A DNA stretch of 64,000 nt from Micromonospora sp. NBC_01813 (lineage in GTDB: Bacteria; Actinomycetota; Actinomycetes; Mycobacteriales; Micromonosporaceae). Under the pieces are notes generated by a model. It searched no databases and was not told the DNA's origin. It saw only the letters and a program-made list of their open reading frames with translations. The stretch lies in assembly GCF_035917335.1 (NCBI RefSeq), contig NZ_CP109067.1, positions 684,501 through 748,500 on the forward strand, given 5' to 3'. Positions 1-7,453 of the stretch are shown here, piece by piece. The position numbers were made by a program, and so were the translations under genes. Every line of letters begins with the position of its first letter. Positions within the stretch are counted from its first letter, which is position 1.

Positions 1-1
1 G

Positions 2-805
2 CGTCAGCTGCTCGACGTGCTGGTCGACACCGCGCCGGCGCCGGCGGCCCGGCCGGACACCACCGGCAGTCCGCGCCCGTTGGACGCCCCGTTCTCGGGT
101 TTCGTGTTCAAGACCCAGGCCAACATGAACCCCGCACACCGCGACCAGGTGGCGTTCGTCCGGGTGTGTTCCGGTCGGTTCGAACGCGGCATGGTGGTCA
201 CCCACGCGGGCACCGGCCGCCCGTTCGCCACCAAGTACGCCCAGCAGGTCTTCGGCCGCGACCGGGACACCATCGACGAGGCGTTCCCGGGTGACGTCGT
301 CGGTCTGGTCAACGCGACCGCGCTCGGGATCGGCGACAGCCTGTACGCCGCCGGGCCGGCGGTGACGTTCCCGCCGCTGCCGTCGTTCGCCCCCGAGCAC
401 TTCGTGGCGATCCGGGCCACGGATTCGTCGAAGTTCAAGCGGTTCCGCCGGGGGATCGAGCAGCTCGACGGTGAGGGCGTGGTGCAGGTGCTGCGCTCGG
501 ACCGTCGCGGGGAGCAGTCCCCGGTGCTGGCAGCGGTCGGGCCGATGCAGTTCGAGGTCGCCACCCACCGGCTGGCCGCCGAGTTCGGGGTACCGACCGC
601 GATCGACCACCTGCCGTACACCCTCGCGCGGCGGACCGACGCGGCGAGTGCGGCCGCGCTGAACGCCGCACCCGGCGTCGAGGTGATGACCCGGGTCCGC
701 GACGGTGAGCTACTCGCGCTCTTCCCCGACAAGTGGCGGCTGTCCACCGTGCGCAACCGCGACCCTGACCTGGTGCTCGAACCGCTGCTCGCCGACGCCC
801 AGTGA
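2..805 (+). CDS. prfC: Peptide chain release factor 3, C-terminal part (cut by window edge)
   Basis: Open from base 2 in frame, so the start and the GTPase domain lie outside the window. The 267 visible residues match domains II and III of RF3, the GTPase that recycles RF1/RF2 from the ribosome. Recognisable parts are the domain II beta-barrel opening FSGFVFKTQANMNPAHRDQV, a stretch ending in GDVVGLVN, the segment KFKRFRRGIEQLDGEGVVQV and GPMQFEVATHRL. The last residues overlap a possible GTG of the next gene by a GTGA. The RF3 assignment rests on similarity across the whole visible length; the missing N-terminus prevents a check of the G motifs. Confidence 0.88.
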   Translation, partial: RQLLDVLVDTAPAPAARPDTTGSPRPLDAPFSGFVFKTQANMNPAHRDQVAFVRVCSGRFERGMVVTHAGTGRPFATKYAQQVFGRDRDTIDEAFPGDVVGLVNATALGIGDSLYAAGPAVTFPPLPSFAPEHFVAIRATDSSKFKRFRRGIEQLDGEGVVQVLRSDRRGEQSPVLAAVGPMQFEVATHRLAAEFGVPTAIDHLPYTLARRTDAASAAALNAAPGVEVMTRVRDGELLALFPDKWRLSTVRNRDPDLVLEPLLADAQ

Positions 806-834
806 CCACGGCCCACACCGACCGGGAGGTTGCG

Positions 835-1575
835 ATGCCGGCACGTTTCGCCGAACTGGACTGGCGGGAGACCCCGATGGGGGAGATCAGCCTGCGGCGG
901 CGGCACGACCCGACGGTCGACCGCGACGTGTACGAGGTGAAACTCGGCGACGAGTTCCTGATGTCCAGCCTGTTCACCGTCGCCGAGGAGGAACTGGCCC
1001 GACTGGCCCTCGACGCGGTGCGCGCCGACGCCGACCCCGACGCGGTGCCCGTCGACCTTGACGTGGTGGTCGGCGGCCTGGGGCTCGGCTACACCGCCGT
1101 GACCGTCCTGGACCATTCGTCGGTGCGGTCGCTGATCGTGGTGGACGCCATCGACACGGTCATCGACTGGCACCGGCGTGGTCTGGTGCCGGCCGGGCTG
1201 CGGCTGGCCGCCGACCCGCGGTGCCAGCTGCTGCACGGCGACTTCTTCGCCCTGGCCGGGCGACCCGCCGGTCTGGACCCGGACGAACCCGGGCGGCGGT
1301 TCCACGCGATCATCGTCGACATCGACCACTCGCCCCGCCACCTGCTGCACCCGGGGCACGCCGACTTCTACCAGCCGGCCGGACTGCGTCAACTGGCGGC
1401 GCACCTGCATCCGGGCGGGGTCTTCGCGCTCTGGTCGAACGACCCACCGGAGGACGAGTTCCTGACCCTGCTCGCCGACGTCTTCGCCACCGCCCGCGCC
1501 GAGGTGGTCAGCTTTCCCAACCCGCTGCAGGGCGGCACCTCGGCCAACACCGTCTACCTGGCCACCGTCGCCTGA
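835..1575 (+). CDS. Spermidine-synthase-like methyltransferase-fold protein
   Basis: A 246-residue protein with a Rossmann methyltransferase-type fold. VDLDVVVGGLGLGYTAVTVL is the nucleotide-binding first strand and loop, SLIVVDAIDTVIDWH the acidic second strand, and FHAIIVDIDHSP the motif IV region. A late strand reads PGGVFALWSNDPPED. This resembles the spermine/spermidine synthase-like proteins of actinomycetes, most of which have unknown substrates. The ATG at 835 is preferred because GGGAGG lies 5 bases upstream; a GTG at 802 overlapping the prfC stop is the alternative. True polyamine synthesis is not established. Confidence 0.75.
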   Translation: MPARFAELDWRETPMGEISLRRRHDPTVDRDVYEVKLGDEFLMSSLFTVAEEELARLALDAVRADADPDAVPVDLDVVVGGLGLGYTAVTVLDHSSVRSLIVVDAIDTVIDWHRRGLVPAGLRLAADPRCQLLHGDFFALAGRPAGLDPDEPGRRFHAIIVDIDHSPRHLLHPGHADFYQPAGLRQLAAHLHPGGVFALWSNDPPEDEFLTLLADVFATARAEVVSFPNPLQGGTSANTVYLATVA

Positions 1576-1608
1576 CACCGGGCGACCCGGCGATGCACAC
1601 CCGGTGCA

Positions 1609-2001
1609 TCACTCCTGCAGCGGATCGTGGCCCCAGTTCATCAGCGAGTGCCGCCACCGGGTGTCGGTGACGTCGCCGGACGGGCGTTGGGCCAGATGCC
1701 GGTGCACGTACCCGACGACCTTGCGCATGTGTGCGTAGTCGTCGTCGTCCAGCGCCTCCCGCCTGGTCCGCAGCAGGGTGACGATCCGTCGGCCGGAGGC
1801 GTGCCCGACCGACTCGCCGCCGTCGTTGTGCTGCCCGGCGGCCTTCGACTCCGGGGTACGCAACCACCTCGCCAACTCGTCCGGGCTCATGTTGACCACG
1901 TCGACGAACGCCCGGTACGCCTGCACGGCGTCGCCGCTGCTGTCGGTCCGGTGACCGGACTTCTTGGTCAAGGTGCGTTCACGTGTCACGGCGCAGCGCA
2001 T
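1609..2001 (-). CDS. DUF3140 domain protein
   Basis: A 130-residue protein whose body matches DUF3140: NMSPDELARWLRTPESK, then ESVGHASGRRIV, DDDDYAHMRKVVGYVHRHLA and a C-terminal RHSLMNWGHDPLQE. The function of this small soluble family is unknown. The gene overlaps the 3' end of the HVA1 gene by about 23 bases on the same strand. From what I recall, the two families are neighbours in many actinomycetes, so they probably form an operon. A GTG five codons in is another possible start. Confidence 0.85.
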   Translation of the reverse strand: MRCAVTRERTLTKKSGHRTDSSGDAVQAYRAFVDVVNMSPDELARWLRTPESKAAGQHNDGGESVGHASGRRIVTLLRTRREALDDDDYAHMRKVVGYVHRHLAQRPSGDVTDTRWRHSLMNWGHDPLQE

Positions 2002-2248
2002 CCGGCTTGTGCACCGCGTCGCGGCCCGACTTGTCGCTGCGGACCCGGTACTGCGGATGCTCGGGGTCGGCGACCACCGTACGGCCGGCGGCCTGCCGAC
2101 GGGAGGTGATCTCTTCCTCTACCGTGCCGGGCACGGTCACCCCGTGGCTGCGCCAGTTGACCCGGTCACCCGGGCGCGGGTGTTCGACCGGCTGGCCGGG
2201 GCGCTGCTCGGGGCGGTCGCCCTCGCGGGGCCGCTTGTTTCTCGCCAT
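1979..2248 (-). CDS. HVA1-family (DUF2945) small TUDOR-like protein
   Basis: A protein of about 89 residues. The core GDRVNWRSHGVTVPGTVEEE followed by VADPEHPQYRVRSDKSGRDA is typical of the hypervirulence-associated TUDOR domain (DUF2945/HVA1), a small beta-barrel of unknown role. The N-terminus is basic and Arg/Glu/Pro-rich. I chose the ATG at 2248 (MARNKRPREG); a longer frame from 2287 adds a low-complexity leader that family members lack. It lies just upstream of, and overlaps, the DUF3140 gene. Confidence 0.75.
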   Translation of the reverse strand: MARNKRPREGDRPEQRPGQPVEHPRPGDRVNWRSHGVTVPGTVEEEITSRRQAAGRTVVADPEHPQYRVRSDKSGRDAVHKPDALRRDT

Positions 2249-2299
2249 GCCCGCGCGGTTACCCGTCGGCCGGTCGGCAAACCGCACGGCGGGGACGGT

Positions 2300-2935
2300 C
2301 TACGGGGTGATCTCGCCGATCGGCAGCTTCACCGGGAACGGGGAGTCGAGTTCGAGCAGGTCGGCGGTCTGCGCGACGAGGGCGTACTCCCGCTCGCCGC
2401 TGGCGCCGGGCCGGTCGCCGAGCCGGTACGCGTAGATCCGCGCCGGGTCCTGCTCGACCCGCCAGTAGTGGCTGATGCCGACGGCGGCGTACCCGGCCGG
2501 CTTATGAAACCGGTCCCGGCGCCGGGTCGCCGGGGAGACCACCTCGACGATCAGCAGCACCTCGTCCGGGGTGAGGTAGTGCCGGTCACCGCTGCCGCCC
2601 TCGGCGCGGTGCACCAGCACATCCGGCTCGTAGGTGTTGCGCGGCCCGACCGCGACCCCGACCGCCTGGGCAGCCCGGTAGCCGTCCGGCGCGTGCCGGC
2701 GAAGCCAGGCGCAGAGCAGGAACGAGATGTCCTGATGATCGAGGGTGGGGGAGGGAACCACGGTGACGACTCCGTCGAGGAGTTCGACGCGGGGGGCGTC
2801 GGCGGGCAGGGCGAGGACATCTTCGATGCTGTAGTCAGCCAACCGCTGCCGGACCGGGTCCGGCTGCCACGGTGCTGCTGCGCTCCACGCCCCGCCGTGC
2901 GGCGCTGCGGCAGGGTGGATCGGCTCGGCGCCCAC
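2300..2935 (-). CDS. Uma2 family (DUF820) nuclease-like protein
   Basis: A protein of about 211 residues with the Uma2 restriction-endonuclease-like fold: YSIEDVLALPADAPRVELLD, PSPTLDHQDISFLLCAWLRR, the PD-type motif NTYEPDVLVHR and the strand DEVLLIVEVVSPATRRRDR carrying the E-X-V/K-type catalytic positions. Such proteins are numerous in actinomycetes and cyanobacteria, and their role is unsettled. The GTG at 2935 begins 4 bases after the stop of the upstream methyltransferase gene, which suggests co-transcription. Longer in-frame reading into that gene gives low-complexity sequence and was discarded. Confidence 0.8.
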   Translation of the reverse strand: MGAEPIHPAAAPHGGAWSAAAPWQPDPVRQRLADYSIEDVLALPADAPRVELLDGVVTVVPSPTLDHQDISFLLCAWLRRHAPDGYRAAQAVGVAVGPRNTYEPDVLVHRAEGGSGDRHYLTPDEVLLIVEVVSPATRRRDRFHKPAGYAAVGISHYWRVEQDPARIYAYRLGDRPGASGEREYALVAQTADLLELDSPFPVKLPIGEITP

Positions 2936-2939
2936 CCGG

Positions 2940-3854
2940 TCAGCGTACCGCCGACGTGGCCGCCCCGTTGTCTGCCGGCGGCGCGCCGCCGGGCCGGTCG
3001 GCGGGTGTGCCTGCGTCGGTGGGCTTGTCGGCGACGAAGATGGCGGTGCCGGGGAACAGCCGGCCGCGCAGCGGACTCCACTGCCCCCAGATCTGCTCAT
3101 GCCCGTCCGGCCACGGCGGCTCGACGATGTCGCGCAGGACGAAACCGGCGGCGACGAGTTCGCGGACCCGGTCGCCGATGGTGCGGTGCTGCTCGACGTA
3201 GCTGGGCACCCCGTCGTCGTCGGTCTCCACGTACGGCCGGCGGTCGAAGTAGGAGTGCACCGCGACCAGCCCGGGTTCACCCGGGTCGTCCAGGAAGATC
3301 CAGCGCATCGGGTGGGTGACGGAGAAGACCCAGCGTCCCCCTGGGCGCAGCACCCGGTGCACCTCGCGCATCGCGGCGGCAGAGTCGGCGACGAACGGCA
3401 CCGCGCCGAACGCGGTCCAGACCGTGTCGAAGGCGTCGTCGGCGAATGGCAGGGCGAGCGCGTCGGCCTGGATGAGCGGCACCCGTACGCCGGTGCGGTC
3501 GGCCCCGGCGACGGCCTGGCGCAGCATGCCGGCGGACAGGTCCAGGGCGACGCAGTCGGCGCCCTGGCCGGCCAGCCAGCGGCTGCCGCTGGCAGCGCCG
3601 CAGCCCAGTTCGAGGACCCGCCGGCCGGTGACGTCGCCGAGCAGCCCGGCGTCGGCCTCCAACAGCCCTTCCGGACACCAGCGCAGGTCGGCGTCGCCGA
3701 GGAAGTCGCCGTGCTCGGCCTGGTAGTCGTCGGCGTCGGTGTCCCACCAGTGGCGGTTCGCCTGGCGGGCCTCGTCGTCGGTGACCACGTGTCTGGTCAC
3801 TCTGGGTGCGTCCGTGCTCGGCCCGTCGTCGTACGCGGCTGCGGCGGTGTTCAC
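2940..3854 (-). CDS. Class I SAM-dependent methyltransferase
   Basis: A 304-residue class I methyltransferase. Motif I is RRVLELGCGAASGSRWLA, motif II VALDLSAGMLRQA, motif IV ADALALPFADDAFDTVWTA and the post-motif HRVLRPGGRWVFSVTHP. These are Methyltransf_11/25-like features with no substrate signature that I recognise. The C-terminal 25 residues are Ala/Pro/Gly rich. The start is GTG at 3854, preceded by GGGAGG that sits in a small hairpin. It heads the leftward group and diverges from rpsA. Confidence 0.85.
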   Translation of the reverse strand: MNTAAAAYDDGPSTDAPRVTRHVVTDDEARQANRHWWDTDADDYQAEHGDFLGDADLRWCPEGLLEADAGLLGDVTGRRVLELGCGAASGSRWLAGQGADCVALDLSAGMLRQAVAGADRTGVRVPLIQADALALPFADDAFDTVWTAFGAVPFVADSAAAMREVHRVLRPGGRWVFSVTHPMRWIFLDDPGEPGLVAVHSYFDRRPYVETDDDGVPSYVEQHRTIGDRVRELVAAGFVLRDIVEPPWPDGHEQIWGQWSPLRGRLFPGTAIFVADKPTDAGTPADRPGGAPPADNGAATSAVR

Positions 3855-3858
3855 GGCG

Positions 3859-3874
3859 GGGAGGGTAACCTCCC
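3859..3874 (-). promoter_or_regulatory. Hairpin enclosing the ribosome-binding site of the methyltransferase gene
   Basis: GGGAGG-GTAA-CCTCCC is a perfect 6-bp stem with a 4-base loop. Read on the minus strand, its first arm is the only Shine-Dalgarno-like sequence before the GTG start at 3854. If it folds, it would mask the ribosome-binding site. This is inferred from sequence alone. Confidence 0.45.
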
Positions 3875-3933
3875 GTTCCGCGTGGGAGCGTGACCAGGGG
3901 TGGCGTGCTAGGGTTGTTCACCCATCGACATCA

Positions 3934-3949
3934 TGTGATCTCGATCACA
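3934..3949. promoter_or_regulatory. CRP/GlxR-type operator
   Basis: TGTGATCTCGATCACA is an exact match to the TGTGA-N6-TCACA consensus bound by CRP-family regulators, including mycobacterial Crp and corynebacterial GlxR. It lies in the divergent gap between the methyltransferase gene and rpsA, about 80 bases before the former and about 105 bases before the rpsA -35 candidate. The match is seen directly; binding and target are inferred. Confidence 0.6.
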
Positions 3950-4037
3950 GTCAATCGGGAATCGCTGGCGAATCCCCGCCTGAGGGCCCGTTTTCTCCGG
4001 ACCCTCGGACGTGGCGATCGGATAGCTACCGGGAGGG

Positions 4038-4069
4038 CTTGCACGCTGTGGTAATGCAAGCGGTAGGCT
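4038..4069 (+). promoter_or_regulatory. Candidate rpsA promoter overlapping an inverted repeat
   Basis: TTGCAC (4039-4044) and TAGGCT (4064-4069) resemble -35 and -10 boxes, but with a long 19-base spacer. CTTGCA-N11-TGCAAG (4038-4060) forms an inverted repeat over the -35 and most of the spacer, as an operator would. The leader to the rpsA start would be about 210 bases. Confidence 0.4.
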
Positions 4070-4288
4070 AGATGACGCGCTCGCGGATCGTGTGCCTCGG
4101 CAGGGAGCAGGTCCGCGGTCGGCGGTTACATCCGATGATGGCAGCGGCGGTCGATGATCCCCTCGGTCACGGTCGGTGACGACGACGTCATCGTCGCGGT
4201 GTGCCCGCCGGCGGATCCGTGAGCCACGCCAGGTCACCGCGACGACAAACCAGCAGTGACACCCATCCGATCCGGAGCAACCGCCCAC

Positions 4289-5815
4289 ATGACGAGCAGC
4301 ATCGAGGCCACCTCGAGCGCCCCCAAGGTCACCGTCGACGACCTCGGCAGCGAGGAAGCATTCCTCGCCGCTATCGACGAGACCATCAAGTACTTCAACG
4401 ACGGCGACATCGTGGAAGGTACCGTCGTCAAGGTCGACCGGGACGAGGTCCTGCTCGACATCGGCTACAAGACCGAGGGCGTCATTCCCTCGCGCGAGTT
4501 GTCGATCAAGCACGACGTGGACCCTGCCGACGTTGTTTCGGTTGGCGATCACATCGAAGCCCTTGTCCTGCAGAAGGAGGACAAGGAAGGCCGACTGATC
4601 CTGTCGAAGAAGCGTGCGCAGTACGAGCGCGCGTGGGGCACGATCGAAAAGATCAAGGACGAGGACGGGGTCGTGCGCGGCTCGGTCATCGAGGTGGTCA
4701 AGGGCGGCCTCATCCTGGACATCGGGCTGCGGGGCTTCCTGCCCGCCTCGCTGGTCGAGATGCGGCGCGTACGCGACCTGCAGCCGTACGTCGGCCGCGA
4801 GCTCGAAGCCAAGATCATCGAGCTGGACAAGAACCGCAACAACGTGGTCCTGTCCCGCCGGGCCTGGCTGGAGCAGACGCAGTCCGAGGTGCGCACCGAG
4901 TTCCTCAACAAGCTGCAGAAGGGCCAGGTCCGCAAGGGCGTCGTCTCCTCGATCGTCAACTTCGGTGCCTTCGTCGACCTCGGCGGGGTGGACGGTCTGG
5001 TGCACGTCTCCGAGCTGTCCTGGAAGCACATCGACCACCCGTCCGAGGTGGTCGAGGTGGGCCAGGAGGTCGAGGTCGAGGTCCTCGACGTCGACCTGGA
5101 CCGCGAGCGGGTCTCGCTGTCGCTCAAGGCGACCCAGGAAGACCCGTGGCGCCAGTTCGCCCGGACCCACGCGATCCAGCAGATCGTGCCCGGCAAGGTG
5201 ACCAAGCTGGTGCCGTTCGGCGCGTTCGTTCGCGTCGACGACGGCATCGAAGGCCTGGTGCACATCTCCGAGCTGGCCGAGCGGCACGTGGAGATCCCCG
5301 AGCAGGTCGTCCAGGTCGGCTCCGACGTCATGGTCAAGGTCATCGACATCGACCTGGAGCGTCGTCGGATCTCGCTGTCGCTCAAGCAGGCCAACGAGGG
5401 CTTCGTCGAGGGTGAAGACCACTTCGACCCGACCCTCTACGGCATGGCCGCGACCTACGACAACGAGGGCAACTACATCTACCCGGACGGCTTCGACCCG
5501 GAGACCGGGGAGTGGCTCGAGGGCTTCGACAAGCAGCGGGAGACCTGGGAGACGCAGTACGCCGAGGCTCGCACCCGCTGGGAGGCGCACACCAAGCAGG
5601 TCCAGACGGCCCGTGCGGCCGACGCGGACGCCGCTGCCAACCCGGCTCCGCCGGTAGCCGCCTCGACCGGCGGTGGCAGCAGCAGCAGTGGTGGGGCGAC
5701 CTCCTCCTCCAGCTCGACCCCGTCGCGGTCCGGCGGCGAGGAGCCGGTCGGCACCCTCGCCACCGACGAGGCGCTCGCCGCACTGCGCGAGAAGCTCGCG
5801 GGCGGCAAGAGCTGA
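4289..5815 (+). CDS. rpsA: 30S ribosomal protein S1
   Basis: A 508-residue S1 protein with four S1 (OB-fold) repeats at about residues 33-105, 120-190, 205-280 and 292-365. Repeated features are GDIVEGTVVKVDRDEVLLDI, FGAFVDLGGVDGLVHVSELS and FGAFVRVDDGIEGLVHISEL. The C-terminal 60 residues are Ala/Ser/Gly rich. S1 binds mRNA and helps initiation. Actinobacterial homologues start MTSSIEATSSAPKV, so I place the start at the ATG at 4289 rather than the in-frame GTG at 4256. A strong terminator follows 24 bases after the stop. Confidence 0.96.
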   Translation: MTSSIEATSSAPKVTVDDLGSEEAFLAAIDETIKYFNDGDIVEGTVVKVDRDEVLLDIGYKTEGVIPSRELSIKHDVDPADVVSVGDHIEALVLQKEDKEGRLILSKKRAQYERAWGTIEKIKDEDGVVRGSVIEVVKGGLILDIGLRGFLPASLVEMRRVRDLQPYVGRELEAKIIELDKNRNNVVLSRRAWLEQTQSEVRTEFLNKLQKGQVRKGVVSSIVNFGAFVDLGGVDGLVHVSELSWKHIDHPSEVVEVGQEVEVEVLDVDLDRERVSLSLKATQEDPWRQFARTHAIQQIVPGKVTKLVPFGAFVRVDDGIEGLVHISELAERHVEIPEQVVQVGSDVMVKVIDIDLERRRISLSLKQANEGFVEGEDHFDPTLYGMAATYDNEGNYIYPDGFDPETGEWLEGFDKQRETWETQYAEARTRWEAHTKQVQTARAADADAAANPAPPVAASTGGGSSSSGGATSSSSSTPSRSGGEEPVGTLATDEALAALREKLAGGKS

Positions 5816-5838
5816 CCAGCACCAACTGAGCAGCACCA

Positions 5839-5876
5839 GGTCCCGCCGGGGTTCGCCCCGGCGGGACCTTTCTCTT
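5839..5876 (+). terminator. Intrinsic terminator after rpsA
   Basis: A perfect 13-bp stem (GGTCCCGCCGGGG, 5839-5851, with its complement at 5856-5868) closes on a TTCG tetraloop and is followed by TTTCTCTT. This is the clearest intrinsic terminator in the window. It separates rpsA from coaE. Confidence 0.9.
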
Positions 5877-5978
5877 CCTGTCGCCGCCGCTTGATGCTTG
5901 GCTCGGCCGTGGTCGCCGGGCGATTCACCGGCACACCCCAACGCCGCCAGGGCGGACCGGTTCCGGTTGACTGTCGGC

Positions 5979-7172
5979 ATGCTGAAGGTGGGATTGACCG
6001 GCGGCATCGGCGCCGGCAAGAGCGCGGTCGCCACCCGGTTGGCCGCCCACGGCGCGCTGATCGTCGACGCCGACCGGCTCGCCCGGGAGGTGGTCACGGT
6101 CGGCACCGACGGGCTGGCCGAGGTGGTCGAGGCCTTCGGACGGGAGGTGCTCGCCGCCGACGGCTCCCTGGACCGGCCGGCGCTCGGTGCCCGGGTCTTC
6201 GCCGACCCGGACGCCCGGGCCCGCCTGGAAGCCATCGTGCACCCCCGGGTACGCCGCCGCACCGTGGAGTTGACCGCCGCCGCACCGGCCGACGCGGTCG
6301 TGGTCAACGACGTACCGCTGCTGGTGGAGACCGGGCAGGCTCCGGCGTACCACCTGGTGGTCGTGGTGTCCGCGGCCGAGTGGCTGCGCGTCGACCGGCT
6401 GACCCGCGACCGGGGCATGTCCCGCGATGCCGCGCAGGCCCGGATCCGGGCGCAGGCCGACGACGCCCAGCGGGCCGCCGCCGCCGATGTGCTGCTCGAC
6501 AACGACGGCAGCCGCGACGACCTGGCCGCCGCCGTCGACCGGCTCTGGCACGACCGGCTGGTGCCGTACGAGGCGAACCTGCGCGCCGGCCGCCCCGCGC
6601 CGCGACCGACGCTGGCGGTGCTGGCAGATCCGGACCCGACCTGGCCGGTACAGTTCGACCGGATCGCCGCCCGTATCCGGCACGCCGTGGGCGCGGACCG
6701 CCGCGTCGACCACGTCGGCTCCACGGCGGTCCCGGGGTTTCCCGCCAAGGACGTCATCGACGTCCAGCTGACGGTCGATTCCCTCGACGACGCCGACGGG
6801 TGCGCGGCGGCGCTGGCCGCCGCCGGGTTCCCCCGGCCGCCCGGCGACTGGTGGGACAGCCCGAAGCCCGATCCGGGCACCGGGCGGCTGGGGGAGCCGT
6901 GGCCGAAGCGGCTGCACGGCAACGCCGACCCCGGCCGCGCGGTCAACCTGCACGTCCGGGTCGGCGGCTCACCCGGCTGGCGCTACGCCCTGGCGTTGCG
7001 CGACCACCTGCGGGTCGATGCGGCGCAGCGGGCCGACTACCTGGCCGTCAAGCGGCGGATCGCCGCCACCGGGCCGACGACCCGGGAGTACGCCGCAGCG
7101 AAGGAACCGTGGTTCGACCAGGCCTGGCCGCGCCTGCTGCGGTGGATCGAGGAGACCGGCTGGCAGCCGTGA
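5979..7172 (+). CDS. coaE: Dephospho-CoA kinase fused to a GrpB-like domain
   Basis: A 397-residue two-domain protein. Residues 1-200 are dephospho-CoA kinase, the last step of coenzyme A synthesis: P-loop GLTGGIGAGKSAV (residues 5-17), DADRLAREVV, and LLVETGQAPAYHLVVVV. Residues from about 208 to the end form a GrpB/UPF0157 nucleotidyltransferase-like domain, with DPTWPVQFDRIAARI, DHVGSTAVPGFPAKDVIDVQ and an RDHLRVD...YLAVKRR tail. The same fusion is known from mycobacterial CoaE, where the extra domain is thought to help folding. ATG 5979 is chosen because the kinase strand starts at its second residue. Confidence 0.94.
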   Translation: MLKVGLTGGIGAGKSAVATRLAAHGALIVDADRLAREVVTVGTDGLAEVVEAFGREVLAADGSLDRPALGARVFADPDARARLEAIVHPRVRRRTVELTAAAPADAVVVNDVPLLVETGQAPAYHLVVVVSAAEWLRVDRLTRDRGMSRDAAQARIRAQADDAQRAAAADVLLDNDGSRDDLAAAVDRLWHDRLVPYEANLRAGRPAPRPTLAVLADPDPTWPVQFDRIAARIRHAVGADRRVDHVGSTAVPGFPAKDVIDVQLTVDSLDDADGCAAALAAAGFPRPPGDWWDSPKPDPGTGRLGEPWPKRLHGNADPGRAVNLHVRVGGSPGWRYALALRDHLRVDAAQRADYLAVKRRIAATGPTTREYAAAKEPWFDQAWPRLLRWIEETGWQP

Positions 7173-7424
7173 CGGCCAGCGGAGGGGTGAACTGGCGGTA
7201 GGTGGGGCGCTCGCGGCGGCCGGGTCACGCAGGGCGTGACAACTTCGGATGCGCTCGCCGGCTGGCGCCGGGGCAGCTACCCGAACATCCGGACCGCGGC
7301 GCGCCGGTGTGGGCGCTGCCGGTGATCCGCGCGGCCGCCGCGAGCGGCCTACCCCGTCACGGTATCGCGGGTGTGGCAGCCCACACAATGACAATATCGA
7401 AGCTGATCGGCGACCGGCCGTGTG

Positions 7425-7447
7425 TTGTCGGACCCTCGGCGTACGTT
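7425..7447 (+). promoter_or_regulatory. RecA-independent DNA-damage promoter (PafBC type) of uvrB
   Basis: TTGTCGGAC (7425-7433), an 8-base spacer and TACGTT (7442-7447) fit the RecA-NDp pattern TTGTCRGTG-N8-TAnnnT. Seven of nine bases of the upstream box match. The -10 ends 6 bases before the ATG, so the message may be leaderless. The same arrangement precedes uvrA and uvrC. Confidence 0.7.
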
Positions 7448-7453
7448 GGTGAC

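Noticed and set aside
3908-6946. Open frame of about 1000 codons on the minus strand over rpsA and coaE
   Set aside because: It is the antisense of two certain genes in very GC-rich DNA, where stops are rare. Its translation has Ser/Thr/Ala/Arg low complexity and no motif.
7173-7453. LexA/SOS boxes upstream of uvrB and uvrA
   Set aside because: No TCGAAC-N4-GTTCGA-like palindrome was found in either upstream region; the RecA-independent type of promoter explains them better.
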